From Photobacterium sp. JCM 19050 (GTDB taxonomy: Bacteria; Pseudomonadota; Gammaproteobacteria; Enterobacterales; Vibrionaceae): a DNA stretch of 64,000 nucleotides. Shown here piece by piece: positions 44,629 to 53,803 of this stretch. The position numbers and the translations under genes were made by a program. Within the stretch, counting starts at the first letter, position 1, and each line of letters begins with the position of its first letter. The DNA is taken from NCBI GenBank assembly GCA_001310455.1, contig BAXG01000024.1:20763-84762 (forward strand), read 5' to 3'. The notes beneath the pieces are model-generated. The model searched no databases. It was not told where the DNA came from and saw only the letters and a list, made by a program, of their open reading frames with translations.

Positions 44629-44951
44629 ACCGGGTAAATTTATTGAGTGCCAGCTCAATAGCCTTAAAAAGTAAGACATACATCACTGCTTTTAATCATT
44701 TTTTGAACGTTTTTTCTTTTTTTATAATTATATAAATTAATGATATATAAAGGATAAAATTGTTTTATCGGCGAATATTTGCAATTAGTTACATTTGCCA
44801 AGTATTCACCCCATTTCTTTAATTCATCGCAATGATAATACTTAGCCTCAACAAGGCATGTCGCCTTTTAATCCGCAAATGACTGCAGCTTACTTGGCGC
44901 CTGTACTCCAAGCGGAAAATACCGTTATTTTTGGCTTTCTGAGGTAATCAC
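44629..44951. other. AT-rich leader region of leuO
   Basis: This 320-base stretch is much more AT-rich than its surroundings, with TTTTTTCTTTTTTTATAATTATATAAATTAATG-like runs between 44700 and 44760. No reading frame of substance is seen. Such regions upstream of leuO are typical H-NS and LeuO binding zones, so silencing and autoregulation are likely. Confidence 0.55.
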
Positions 44952-45905
44952 ATGACAAATAAAGGTCCTGTATGTCAGGCAGACACTCCTGAAAAGATGG
45001 AATCACAACTCCGCAGTGTCGACTTAAACCTGATCACTGTATTTGATGCAGTTATGCAGGAGCAAAACATCACCCGTGCAGCTCGTAACCTGGGCATGTC
45101 CCAGCCTGCGGTGAGTAATGCAGTTGCACGTTTGAAGGTCATGTTCAATGACGAGCTGTTTATCCGCCACGGTCGCGGCATTCAGCCAACACAGCGTGCA
45201 AAACAGCTTTTCGGCCCTATTCGACAGGCGCTACAGTTGATCAAGAACGAACTTCCGATGTCAGTGTTCGCTCCTGAAACATCAAACCGTCAATTCCGAC
45301 TGGCAATCAGCAGCCCGTCAGATCTGCGCTTTGCTGCGCGTATCCTGAACAAAGTAACCGGTGTGGCACCTCACATCCAGATGCAGTTGGAAACCGAATT
45401 TGACGCAAACCTGGCGCAAAAACTGCGTTACCAGGAAATCGACTTTGTCATCGATTACGTGAAGTTCGAAGAAGCGGGCTTCTGCAGCACCGAAATGTTC
45501 AGTGATGACCTGGTGGTGGTGGTTTCAGAAAATCACCCTCGTATCACCAATAGCATCAGTGCCCATGAATTCAGTGTTGAGCAGCATGCTGTGCTGTACC
45601 ATCCTGCAGGCGTGAACGGTTACGCAGGTTCGCTGTATGAAGCCGGCCGCTACCGCGAGGCATACCACGGTAACAGCCTGAGCAACATCCTGTACGTGGT
45701 CAGCCAGTCTGAACTGGTGTGTGTGGCTCCACGTTGGCTGGCTGAAACCAAAGCCCGCCATCAGCCACTGAAAGTGTTGGATTTGCCGTTTGAAGATAAC
45801 AAGATTAGCGGCTACCTGAGCTGGCATGAGTCCTCACAGAAGGATAAGGGCCACATCTGGATGCGCGACCAACTGCTGACAATCTGTGGTGATACAACAG
45901 TTTAA
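44952..45905 (+). CDS. leuO: LysR-type regulator LeuO
   Basis: The 317-residue protein has the LysR helix-turn-helix near residues 24-85 (SVDLNLITVFDAVMQEQNIT; RAARNLGMSQPAVSNAVARL; RHGRGIQPTQRA), followed by a substrate-binding domain. LeuO is a pleiotropic regulator that antagonises H-NS and, in vibrios, affects bile, acid and virulence responses. Location between the leu and ilvIH operons supports the name. The ATG has GAGG upstream. The frame is intact and a terminator follows. Confidence 0.92.
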   Translation: MTNKGPVCQADTPEKMESQLRSVDLNLITVFDAVMQEQNITRAARNLGMSQPAVSNAVARLKVMFNDELFIRHGRGIQPTQRAKQLFGPIRQALQLIKNELPMSVFAPETSNRQFRLAISSPSDLRFAARILNKVTGVAPHIQMQLETEFDANLAQKLRYQEIDFVIDYVKFEEAGFCSTEMFSDDLVVVVSENHPRITNSISAHEFSVEQHAVLYHPAGVNGYAGSLYEAGRYREAYHGNSLSNILYVVSQSELVCVAPRWLAETKARHQPLKVLDLPFEDNKISGYLSWHESSQKDKGHIWMRDQLLTICGDTTV

Positions 45906-45926
45906 GGCGTGTTTAGGTTGTACAAG

Positions 45927-45956
45927 AAGGTGATGCTTCAGCATCACCTTTTTTTG
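45927..45956 (+). terminator. Terminator after leuO
   Basis: AAGGTGATGC pairs with GCATCACCTT around TTCA, followed by a T run, 22 bases after the stop. Confidence 0.87.
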
Positions 45957-46140
45957 TGTCCTTTTGTTGTTGCATCAGTTTTGTTTGTAATTCATTGAGC
46001 TAACAGTTGTTCTCTGAATTTCTAAAGGACAAAACACCAAAAAATAATGATTCAGGCCAGATTTCATGCGCTTTTTACTTGTCTTTTAGCCGCGCTTAAT
46101 TAGACTTCATACTCTAATCAGCTTACAGGTGTAAGCCCAA

Positions 46141-47940
46141 ATGAGAGATTATATGGCAAAAGCAGAATTTCATATCGTCAATCGTATCCGCAGCCAGGTA
46201 GCGACCCTGGCAGCACGCACTGCTGTGCGTTTTCAGCGCGATGGCAGCTGGATGAGCCTGACCTGGGCTGAGTTTGGAGCCAAGATTGATCGCGTGTCCC
46301 GTGCCATGCTGGCAATGGGCCTTGAGCGTCAGGATACGATAGCGATATATGCGGCGAACAGCGCACGATGGAGCATCGCAGATATTGCTGCTTTGCAGAT
46401 CCGTTGTGTGACCGTCCCTGTTTATGCAACCAACACAGCAGGCCAGACTGCCTATGTGATTAATGATGCTGGTGTAAAGCTGCTGTTTGCCGGCAACCAG
46501 CAACAATATGATGCGGCCATCAGCCTGTTCGAACAGTGCCCGTCCCTCCAGCGCGTTGTCGCTATGGAAGCAGACATTGATCTGCGCGGTAACCCGCATG
46601 CCTGTCACTGGGACCAGTTCTGCGAGTTTGGCTCTGAGTTTTCCCAGCTCGAACTGGATACCCGTATCGGTGAGGCGTCTCTCGATGACCTGATGACCCT
46701 GATTTACACCTCAGGGACCACGGGTGAACCCAAAGGCGTGATGCTGGATTATGCCAATTTTGCCGCACAGATTGACGTTCACAACCAGATGGTAGAGCTG
46801 GACGGTAACGATACGTCCCTGGCTTTCCTTCCGCTGTCACACGTATTTGAACGAGCATGGAGCTTTTATGTGCTGCACCGGGGCGCGGTGAACGTGTACC
46901 TGAGTGATACCAACCAGGTTCGTGAAGCGCTGGCAGAAATCAAGCCAACCCATATGTGTGCGGTACCGCGCTTCTACGAGAAAATTTACGCTGCGGTTCA
47001 CGACAAGGTTTCCCGCGCACCGAAGATGCGGCAGAAACTGTTCCACTGGGCGGTTCGCATGGGTATGGAACGCTTGTCACTGCGCCAGGCGAAAAAGCCG
47101 GTGCCCATGCACCTGGAGGCCCGCTACAAGCTGGCAGACAAGCTTGTGCTTACTAAACTGCGTGGCCTGCTCGGCGGAAGCATCAAGATGATGCCTTGTG
47201 GTGGTGCGAAGCTGGACCCGGAAATCGGCCGCTTCTTCCATGCCATCGGCTTAACGTCAAGCTGGGTTACGGCATGACGGAAACTGTTGCGACCATTTCG
47301 TGCTGGGACGACCTGTACTTTGACTACAAGTCTATCGGCCGTCCGATCCCGGGCTCAGAAATCCGTATCGGTGAGCAGAATGAAATCCAGGTGCGTGGTC
47401 CTATGGTCATGCGCGGCTACTACAACAAGCCCGAGGATACTGCAGCGACCTTTACAGAGGACGGTTTCCTGCGCACCGGTGATGTGGGTGAGTATGATGA
47501 AAACGGTAACCTGTTTATTACAGACCGGCTCAAAGAGCTGATGAAGACATCCTGTGGCAAATACATTGCACCGCAGGTTATTGAAACGACTGTCGGGAAA
47601 GATCATCTGATCGAGCATATCGCGGTTATCGCCGATGCCCGTAAGTTTGTTTCAGCTTGTGGTGCCGTGTTTTGAGTCCCTGGAAGCGACCGCTCGTGAG
47701 CTTAACATTGCTTACCACGACCGTCTGGAACTGCTGCGTCACAGCCAGATTGTGGAACTGTTCGAAAAGCGTATTGCCGATCTTCAGAAGGAACTGGCCA
47801 AGTTTGAGCAGATTAAGAAGTTTACCTTGCTGCCAAAGGCTTTCTCTATGGATGAAGGCGAACTGACCCCAACGCTGAAACTTCGCCGCAAGGTGATCAC
47901 TGAGCGTTATAAAAAGCAGATAGACGATATGTACCACTAA
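46141..47940 (+). CDS. AMP-dependent long-chain acyl-CoA synthetase (two apparent frameshifts)
   Basis: An adenylate-forming enzyme of about 600 residues that activates long-chain fatty acids. The ATP loop [18 protein letters not shown], the [16 protein letters not shown] segment and the hinge [20 protein letters not shown] with [19 protein letters not shown] are characteristic. The frame breaks near 47250, one base missing before [11 protein letters not shown] second break near 47655 needs two extra bases (or one fewer), possibly a lost CT. The start may be the ATG at 46141 or the one at 46153 ([13 protein letters not shown]), which fits relatives better. The same gene lies between leuO and ilvI in Vibrio cholerae. 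Confidence 0.9.
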
Positions 47941-47960
47941 AGGTTCCAGTCTCTCCTTTT

Positions 47961-47996
47961 AAAAAGCCGGATGCTGATTTCAGTGCCCGGCTTTTT
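47961..47996 (+). terminator. Terminator after the acyl-CoA synthetase gene
   Basis: AAAAAGCCGG pairs with CCGGCTTTTT around a 16-base loop. Confidence 0.8.
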
Positions 47997-48059
47997 CTTT
48001 GCCTTCTGAAAATCCGGATACATTTTGCTAACAAAAGCCTCTTATAGAAGAGAATCACT

Positions 48060-48131
48060 ATGGAAAAGGTGAAAGTGGAGGTTTACCTGTTAGTGCTGAA
48101 GCTGAAGGCGGAATTTATAAATAACCAATAA
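48060..48131 (+). CDS. Possible 23-residue leader peptide upstream of ilvIH
   Basis: A short frame starts MEKVKVEVYLLVLKLKAEF and ends after INNQ. GAAGAGAA lies six bases before the ATG. Seven of residues 4 to 15 are Val or Leu, which is the composition expected of a branched-chain leader. No terminator-like hairpin was found between it and ilvI, so attenuation is not supported; it may be chance. The rest of 47997-48379 holds no other frame, but it is AT-rich and contains an inverted repeat CGTTAA-AG-TTAACG at 48258-48271. Confidence 0.3.
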   Translation: MEKVKVEVYLLVLKLKAEFINNQ

Positions 48132-48379
48132 TTGGCCTGTGATAGGTGTATTTTGCTGAAATATCATTCGTTCATAATGTTTCTTTGAGGTTTTTAGATT
48201 GTTTTAAGCGAATAAATATGAACCCTGATTACATAATAGACAACTTGTTGTTTGTCACGTTAAAGTTAACGGGCTTAGTCAGTGTTTGTTACGACACGCG
48301 CTGATGGCATAGCTAGGGGCAGCAGGAGCTGGCCCAACAGGCAAAAAGTAAGTCCTACTATGCATACAGGGAGGCAAAT

Positions 48380-50098
48380 GTGGACATGTTATCTGGCGCT
48401 GAGATGATCGTGCGCTCGCTCATTGATCAGGGCGTAAAACACATCTTTGGGTACCCGGGCGGGTCGGTTCTCGACATCTATGACGCCCTTCACCAGCAAG
48501 AAGGTATTGAGCATGTTCTGGTTCGCCATGAACAGGCCGCAGTGCATATGGCGGACGGTTACGCCCGTTCTACCGGCGAAGTCGGCTGTGTACTGGTTAC
48601 CTCCGGTCCCGGTGCAACCAATGCGATTACTGGCATTGCGACTGCGTATTACGATTCCGTTCCAATGGTCGTGCTGTCCGGCCAGGTAATGAGTTACCTG
48701 ATTGGCGGGGATGCTTTCCAGGAATGTGACATGGTGGGTGTATCCCGGCCAATCGTAAAACACAGTTTCCTGGTTCAGAAAACGGAAGATATTCCTGAAA
48801 CCATTAAAAAGGCATTTTATATCGCGTCTACCGGCCGCCCTGGCCCGGTTGTGGTTGACCTGCCGAAAGACATGCTGAACCCGGCCAACAAATTTCCTTA
48901 TTCTTATCCGGAATCGGTGCACCTTCGCTCCTACAACCCGACCACATCCGGCCATAAGGGCCAGATCAAACGTGGGTTGAAAGCGTTGCTGGAAGCGAAG
49001 AAGCCGGTTCTGTACATCGGCGGCGGTGCCATTATTTCTAGTTGTGACCAACAACTTCTGAAAGTGGCTGAGACGCTGAACCTGCCGGTCATCAGTACTC
49101 TTATGGGACTTGGCTCGTTCCCGGGCACCCACGAAAACGCCTTGGGCATGCTGGGAATGCACGGTACTTATGAAGCCAACATGGCAATGCATAACGCGGA
49201 CCTGATTTTTGCCGTCGGCGTGCGCTTTGATGACCGTACGACCAACAACCTTGAAAAGTACTGCCCGAACGCGGCTGTCCTGCATATTGATATTGACCCG
49301 TCCAGCATTTCCAAAAACGTCAAGGCCGATATTCCTATTGTCGGTTCGGCAGATGTAGTGTTGGACAAAATGCTCAAGTTGCTTGAAGAGCAGGGTGGGA
49401 CGAATGATACCCAGGCGCTTGAGCAGTGGTGGGGCAACATCAATGTCTGGCGTGAGCGCAAGTGCCTTTCCTACCAGACCGATCCTGAGCGCATTAAACC
49501 TCAGGAGGTTATTGAAACGCTCTACAAGCTGACCAAAGGTGATGCTTATGTAGCATCTGATGTGGGTCAGCACCAGATGTTTGCGGCGCTTTACTACCCG
49601 TTTGACAAGCCGCGTCGCTGGATTAACTCCGGTGGGCTTGGCACCATGGGCTTTGGCCTGCCAGCGGCCATGGGTGTGAAGTTTGCGTTGCCGGATGCCG
49701 AAGTAATGTGTGTAACCGGTGATGGCAGTATTCAGATGAATATTCAGGAGCTGTCTACCGCGCTGCAGTACGATATCCCGGTTAAGATCATTAACCTGAA
49801 CAACCGTTTCCTCGGCATGGTGAAACAGTGGCAGGATATGATTTATCAGGGGCGTCACTCTCATTCTTACATGGATTCAGTACCGGATTTTGCTGCGATA
49901 GCAGAAGCTTACGGACATGTGGGTATTCGCATCAGCCATCCTTCCGAACTGGAAGCGGGCTTGCAGAAAGCTCTGGAGCTGAAAAACCGCCTGGTCTTTG
50001 TCGACATTAATGTGGATGAAACTGAGCACGTTTACCCTATGCAGGTACGTGGTGGGGCGATGAATGAGATGTGGTTGAGCAAAACGGAGAGAACCTGA
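48380..50098 (+). CDS. ilvI: Acetolactate synthase III large subunit
   Basis: The catalytic subunit of the valine-sensitive acetohydroxyacid synthase uses thiamine diphosphate to make acetolactate and acetohydroxybutyrate. The activating Glu is in [15 protein letters not shown], and the cofactor motif is [18 protein letters not shown]. The frame of 572 residues is intact. The start is a GTG at 48380 with GGGAGG five bases upstream, giving [14 protein letters not shown]. The overlapping ATG at 48378 is in another frame. The stop overlaps the ilvH ATG by one base. Confidence 0.96.
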   Translation: MDMLSGAEMIVRSLIDQGVKHIFGYPGGSVLDIYDALHQQEGIEHVLVRHEQAAVHMADGYARSTGEVGCVLVTSGPGATNAITGIATAYYDSVPMVVLSGQVMSYLIGGDAFQECDMVGVSRPIVKHSFLVQKTEDIPETIKKAFYIASTGRPGPVVVDLPKDMLNPANKFPYSYPESVHLRSYNPTTSGHKGQIKRGLKALLEAKKPVLYIGGGAIISSCDQQLLKVAETLNLPVISTLMGLGSFPGTHENALGMLGMHGTYEANMAMHNADLIFAVGVRFDDRTTNNLEKYCPNAAVLHIDIDPSSISKNVKADIPIVGSADVVLDKMLKLLEEQGGTNDTQALEQWWGNINVWRERKCLSYQTDPERIKPQEVIETLYKLTKGDAYVASDVGQHQMFAALYYPFDKPRRWINSGGLGTMGFGLPAAMGVKFALPDAEVMCVTGDGSIQMNIQELSTALQYDIPVKIINLNNRFLGMVKQWQDMIYQGRHSHSYMDSVPDFAAIAEAYGHVGIRISHPSELEAGLQKALELKNRLVFVDINVDETEHVYPMQVRGGAMNEMWLSKTERT

Positions 50099-50598
50099 TG
50101 GAACGGAGTATCATTTCACTGCTGATGGAAAACCAGCCCGGTGCCCTGTCCCGAGTGGTGGGTTTGTTCTCCCAGCGCGGCTATAACATTGAATCACTGA
50201 ACGTGTCACCCACGGATGACCCTACGCTTTCTCGCCTGAACATCACGACAAAGGTGGTGAAAGAGGAAGAGCGCGAGCAGATTGAAAAGCAATTGCACAA
50301 GCTGATTGATGTGCTCAAGGTGTCCAATGTGACCGAAGCTGACCACATTGAGCGTGAGTTGGCGTTGGTGAAGGTAAAGGCAGCCGGTTTTGCCCGGGCG
50401 GAAGTGAAGCGTACAGCCGATATCTTCCGTGGCCAGATTGTAGATGTAACCAACAGCCAGTACACCGTACAGATTGCCGGAACCAGTGAAAAACTGGATG
50501 CGTTTATCCATGCCGTGGGTGATGTGACGGAGATCATCGAGGTAGCACGCAGTGGTATAGTGGGTATTAACCGGGGTGAGCGCGCACTTCGCGCATAA
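50098..50598 (+). CDS. ilvH: Acetolactate synthase III small subunit
   Basis: The regulatory partner of IlvI binds valine and confers feedback inhibition. Its N-terminal ACT domain reads SIISLLMENQPGALSRVVGL and FSQRGYNIESLNVSPTDDP. The C-terminal domain includes FRGQIVDVTNSQYTVQIAGT. At 166 residues it matches E. coli IlvH closely. The ATG at 50098 shares its first base with the ilvI TGA, so translation is coupled. A terminator follows. Confidence 0.96.
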   Translation: MERSIISLLMENQPGALSRVVGLFSQRGYNIESLNVSPTDDPTLSRLNITTKVVKEEEREQIEKQLHKLIDVLKVSNVTEADHIERELALVKVKAAGFARAEVKRTADIFRGQIVDVTNSQYTVQIAGTSEKLDAFIHAVGDVTEIIEVARSGIVGINRGERALRA

Positions 50599-50631
50599 TG
50601 CTTTAACCTGGTAACTCGTTGAAGTAAAAAT

Positions 50632-50656
50632 AAAAGGCAGCCAGGCTGCCTTTTTT
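50632..50656 (+). terminator. Terminator after ilvIH
   Basis: AAAAGGCAGC and GCTGCCTTTT form a compact hairpin ending in TTTTTT. Confidence 0.86.
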
Positions 50657-50757
50657 CATATGAAATTCAGCTGTATATTTTTTGTCCGTATATTGAAACA
50701 CCTGTAAATATCCGTAAACTGTGCCGCCTGGTTAAAAGTTGAGCGGAGAGTGAAGCG

Positions 50758-50892
50758 GTGAAAGTGTTTAATGTGATGAACAAAGTACTGGTGAGAGCAA
50801 CCAGTCTTTCGTTATTGGTGATGGCATTCAAGGTAAGCGCTGTGTTCCTGGTGCCCTTATTTTGCTTGCCCGAACCCACTTTAAAGAACTGA
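50758..50892 (+). CDS. Possible 44-residue hydrophobic peptide
   Basis: A short frame opens at a GTG with GGAGAG nine bases upstream and encodes VFNVMNKVLVRATSLSLLVM followed by AFKVSAVFLVPLLCLPEPTL. It looks like a signal-anchor or a single membrane helix. It lies between the ilvIH terminator and the convergent GntR gene. Without comparison I cannot say whether it is translated. Confidence 0.3.
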   Translation: MKVFNVMNKVLVRATSLSLLVMAFKVSAVFLVPLFCLPEPTLKN

Positions 50893-50913
50893 CGCGCTGG
50901 TAAGCCGCTCTGA

Positions 50914-51565
50914 TTATCCGTCCAGCGTTGGGCGGATAAAGCCCGCCATTTGTTCCCAGTAAAATTGATACCTTTCGACAGCATCTTCCGGTTTTGCACC
51001 CAGAACCTGTTTGACCCAACCCGCAAGATAATCAAACGACATATAAGTGACTGGCTTTGCGTTCATGCTGTTGAGGCGACAGCCAAGTATCTTTCTACAC
51101 CCAATACGCTGTTTCTGAAAAACGATGCCAGAGGAGGGTTGTTTGCTCCCTCTACCAGGGCGAGGTGAAGTTCCCGGTGGAATTGTTCTCGGGACGGACA
51201 ATAACCGGGCTTGTTGATATCAGGCAGGAAACGAAGGGCATGGATCCGGCTGAGAATATCCAACTTTTGGGTTTCGTCACGCCTGTTGCCTTCAAGCAGT
51301 TTTGAACCGGAAAGGAGCAGGCACTCCATCAGGTTTTCAAAGTCTTGCCGAGTGGCTGGCGGTACCAGCACACCTTTTTGGGGTTCACTTTGCAGCAAGC
51401 CTTCGGCACAGAGTATGGCGAGCGCTTCCCGTGTTGGGAGGCACCTGAATGATAGCGGTTTACCAGTGATGCAACTGTCAGCCGCGAGCCGGGTTCCAGT
51501 TCGCCGGAAAACAGCGCTTCGCGAAGGGTATTTGCCATTTCAATGGCCTGGGAGTGTCCGGGCAT
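50914..51565 (-). CDS. GntR-family transcriptional regulator (two apparent frameshifts)
   Basis: The corrected protein of about 217 residues starts with a winged helix of the GntR type ([52 protein letters not shown]). It continues with an all-helical C-terminal domain of the FCD kind ([40 protein letters not shown]). Breaks near 51448 (a lost G within the wing region) and 51074 (a lost C) are each repaired by one base. The effector and targets are unknown. It lies upstream of nothing obvious on its strand; pyk is transcribed toward it and ends at a terminator between the two. Confidence 0.8.
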
Positions 51566-51616
51566 AAATTCCGTTTTTGGTCAGGGAGACACTTAACTTT
51601 ACCGTAAGCCAGGTAC

Positions 51617-51643
51617 AAAAAAGGAGCCTTTCGGCTCCTTTTT
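51617..51643 (-). terminator. Terminator after pyruvate kinase
   Basis: GGAGCC and GGCTCC with A and T flanks form a hairpin 27 bases beyond the pyk stop on the minus strand. Confidence 0.85.
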
Positions 51644-51669
51644 CAATGCCTTTACAGGCAAAACACAGA

Positions 51670-53080
51670 TTACAGTACGTGTACTGAAGCAGTGTTAGTT
51701 GTACCAGATGGAACCAGGCGCCAGATACCATAACAACGATATCGCCTTTCTTCGCCATGCCAGATTCCAGAGACAGTTCTTTACCCAGACGGTAGAACTC
51801 GTCAGTGCTAACGATGCTGTTAACAACAACTGGAGTTACACCTTTGCTCAGGCACAGTTGTGCAGCTGTTTTCTGGTTAGTGGTAACAGCCAGGATGTTC
51901 GCTTTAGGGAAGTACTTACGTACAGAGCGAGCAGACTTACCAGCTTCAGTAGCAACAACAATCAGAGGCGCGCTCAGCTTCTCTGAAGTGTCTACTGCTC
52001 CCTTACATACTGCTTCAGTGATGCGCAGGCGTGGGCTGTCCAGACGTGAACCCAGGTCAGCGTTCATTGCTGCGTCAGTACGCTCACAGATTTGAGCCAT
52101 GATAGATACAGCTTCTACTGGGTACTTACCTTTAGCAGATTCGCCTGAAAGCATTACAGCGTCAGTACCGTCCATGATGGCGTTTGCAACGTCACCAGCT
52201 TCTGCGCGGGTTGGACGTGGGTTCTTGATCATAGAATCCAGCATCTGAGTTGCAGTGATAACCATCTTGCGAGCGCGGTTACACTTCTCGATCATCATCT
52301 TCTGAGCGAAGATAACTTCTTCTACTGGGATTTCAACACCCAGGTCACCACGAGCAACCATGATGCCGTCAGAAACTTCAAGGATCTCGTCGAAGTTGTC
52401 TACGCCTTCCTGGTTTTCGATCTTAGAAATGATCTTGATATCAGAACCGCCGTTTGCTTCCAGCAGTTCACGGATTTCCAGAACGTCTTCTTTCTTACGG
52501 ATGAAAGAAGCAGCGATGAAGTCAACGCCCTGCTCACAACCGAACTTCAGGTCAGACTTATCTTTTTCAGCCAGAGCTGGCAGCTTCACAGATACGCCTG
52601 GCAGGTTAACACCTTTGTTTTCGCCCAGGTCGCCGTTGTTCAGAACCTTACAAACTACGTCAGTGTCAGTAGTTTCCAGAACTTCCATCTCGATCAGGCC
52701 GTCATCAACCAGAACAGTGTTGCCCACTTTCAGGTCACGAGCCAGGCTTCATAAGTTACTGCTACACGCTCTTTGTTACCAACAACAGTCTTGTCAGTAG
52801 TCAGAGTGAAAGTTTGGCCAGCAACCAGAGAAACGTCGTCGCCGTTTTCCAGCTTGATGGTACGGATCTCAGGACCCTTGGTGTCGAGCAGGATTGCCAG
52901 CTGCTTGCCGGTGTCCTTCATCACTTCACGCAGAGTGTTGATGCGAGTACCGTGCTCTTCGTAATCGCCGTGTGAGAAGTTCAGGCGCATTACGTTCATG
53001 CCAGCGTTAGCCAGCTTGGTCAGCATCTCTTTTGACTCAGATTTAGGGCCAATCGTACAAACGATCTTGGTCTTTTTCAT
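51670..53080 (-). CDS. pykF: Pyruvate kinase, PykF type (two apparent frameshifts)
   Basis: This glycolytic enzyme transfers phosphate from PEP to ADP. It starts [20 protein letters not shown] and shows [15 protein letters not shown], the catalytic segment [15 protein letters not shown] and [20 protein letters not shown]. The C-terminus, once corrected, reads [20 protein letters not shown]. Breaks near 52747 (GAA-GGC-CTG lost a G) and 51718 (GCC-CTG lost a C) need one base each. The corrected 470 residues match the type I, fructose-1,6-bisphosphate-activated isoform. A long non-coding leader of about 700 bases lies upstream. Confidence 0.94.
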
Positions 53081-53803
53081 TGAGAAGTTTCTCCGGTCGA
53101 ACTTTGACGTTTTGGGATTTTATTACAACAGGCGGCCTTGAAATCATCGTCCAGATTTCAGTGGCTTAGCGTCTACCGTTTGTCACCCCTCTCTTTCTCT
53201 TCCTGAAAAGGGCATACGCCTGTCGCAATGTATACTTGTCGGCACCGGGCCCTATCTGTCGATAATGCCATGTGGGGCCTTGGTATTTCCGGAAAGCGCA
53301 GCGCTACAACAAAGCCACACCGTGTAAACCGTTTCTCTTGGTAGTTACGGTTTTCCGAAAACCTTACCCGGCGCTGATTATACGCATGCGTTATTGCAAC
53401 GTTTTGATCGTGGGCAACCCTTTACCGGGCTGCTGATGTTGCAACCATTCTGATATGGATCAGAATGTAAAACGCTTGTCAAATTACAAGGCCGTAAATT
53501 TACCACATTCGGTGCAGTAAATCACCACTCTGTAACGCTTATCCTGAAGGGTAAAAGTAACTATTTTTCCCCGCAGGGGATTCAAATTGGATTTTATAGA
53601 GTGATTTCCACCCGTCGAAGAGTCTGGTAACCAAGGAATGTAGACCATATTTTATGGGAGGGTATGGGAAAAGACGTGCGTGGTTGCCTGCCTCCATGAG
53701 ATAAGACTGGTGTTACGAACGTGAGAGGTGTTTTTGCAGGGAAAGTTACTACAAATGTGGTTTTTCCTATTCAATTTTGTAACTGCATTACGCAATCAGT
53801 GTA
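53081..53803. other. Long intergenic region upstream of pyruvate kinase
   Basis: No credible reading frame fills these 720 bases. The part nearest pyk should hold its promoter. A 9+9 perfect inverted repeat lies near the middle (see 53446). No Cra-type site was recognised. The remainder shows nothing that I can name. Confidence 0.5.
53446..53467. repeat. Perfect inverted repeat, operator-like
   Basis: CATTCTGAT and ATCAGAATG flank ATGG. The dyad is isolated in the non-coding region, about 365 bases upstream of pyk and 340 bases past the end of the EIIC-EAL gene. No T run follows, so a regulator site is more likely than a terminator. Confidence 0.45.

Noticed and set aside
48389..49864. 491-codon open frame on the minus strand opposite ilvI
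   Set aside because: It is antisense to a fully conserved gene in the complementary codon phase, lacks a ribosome site and has a composition unlike a real protein.
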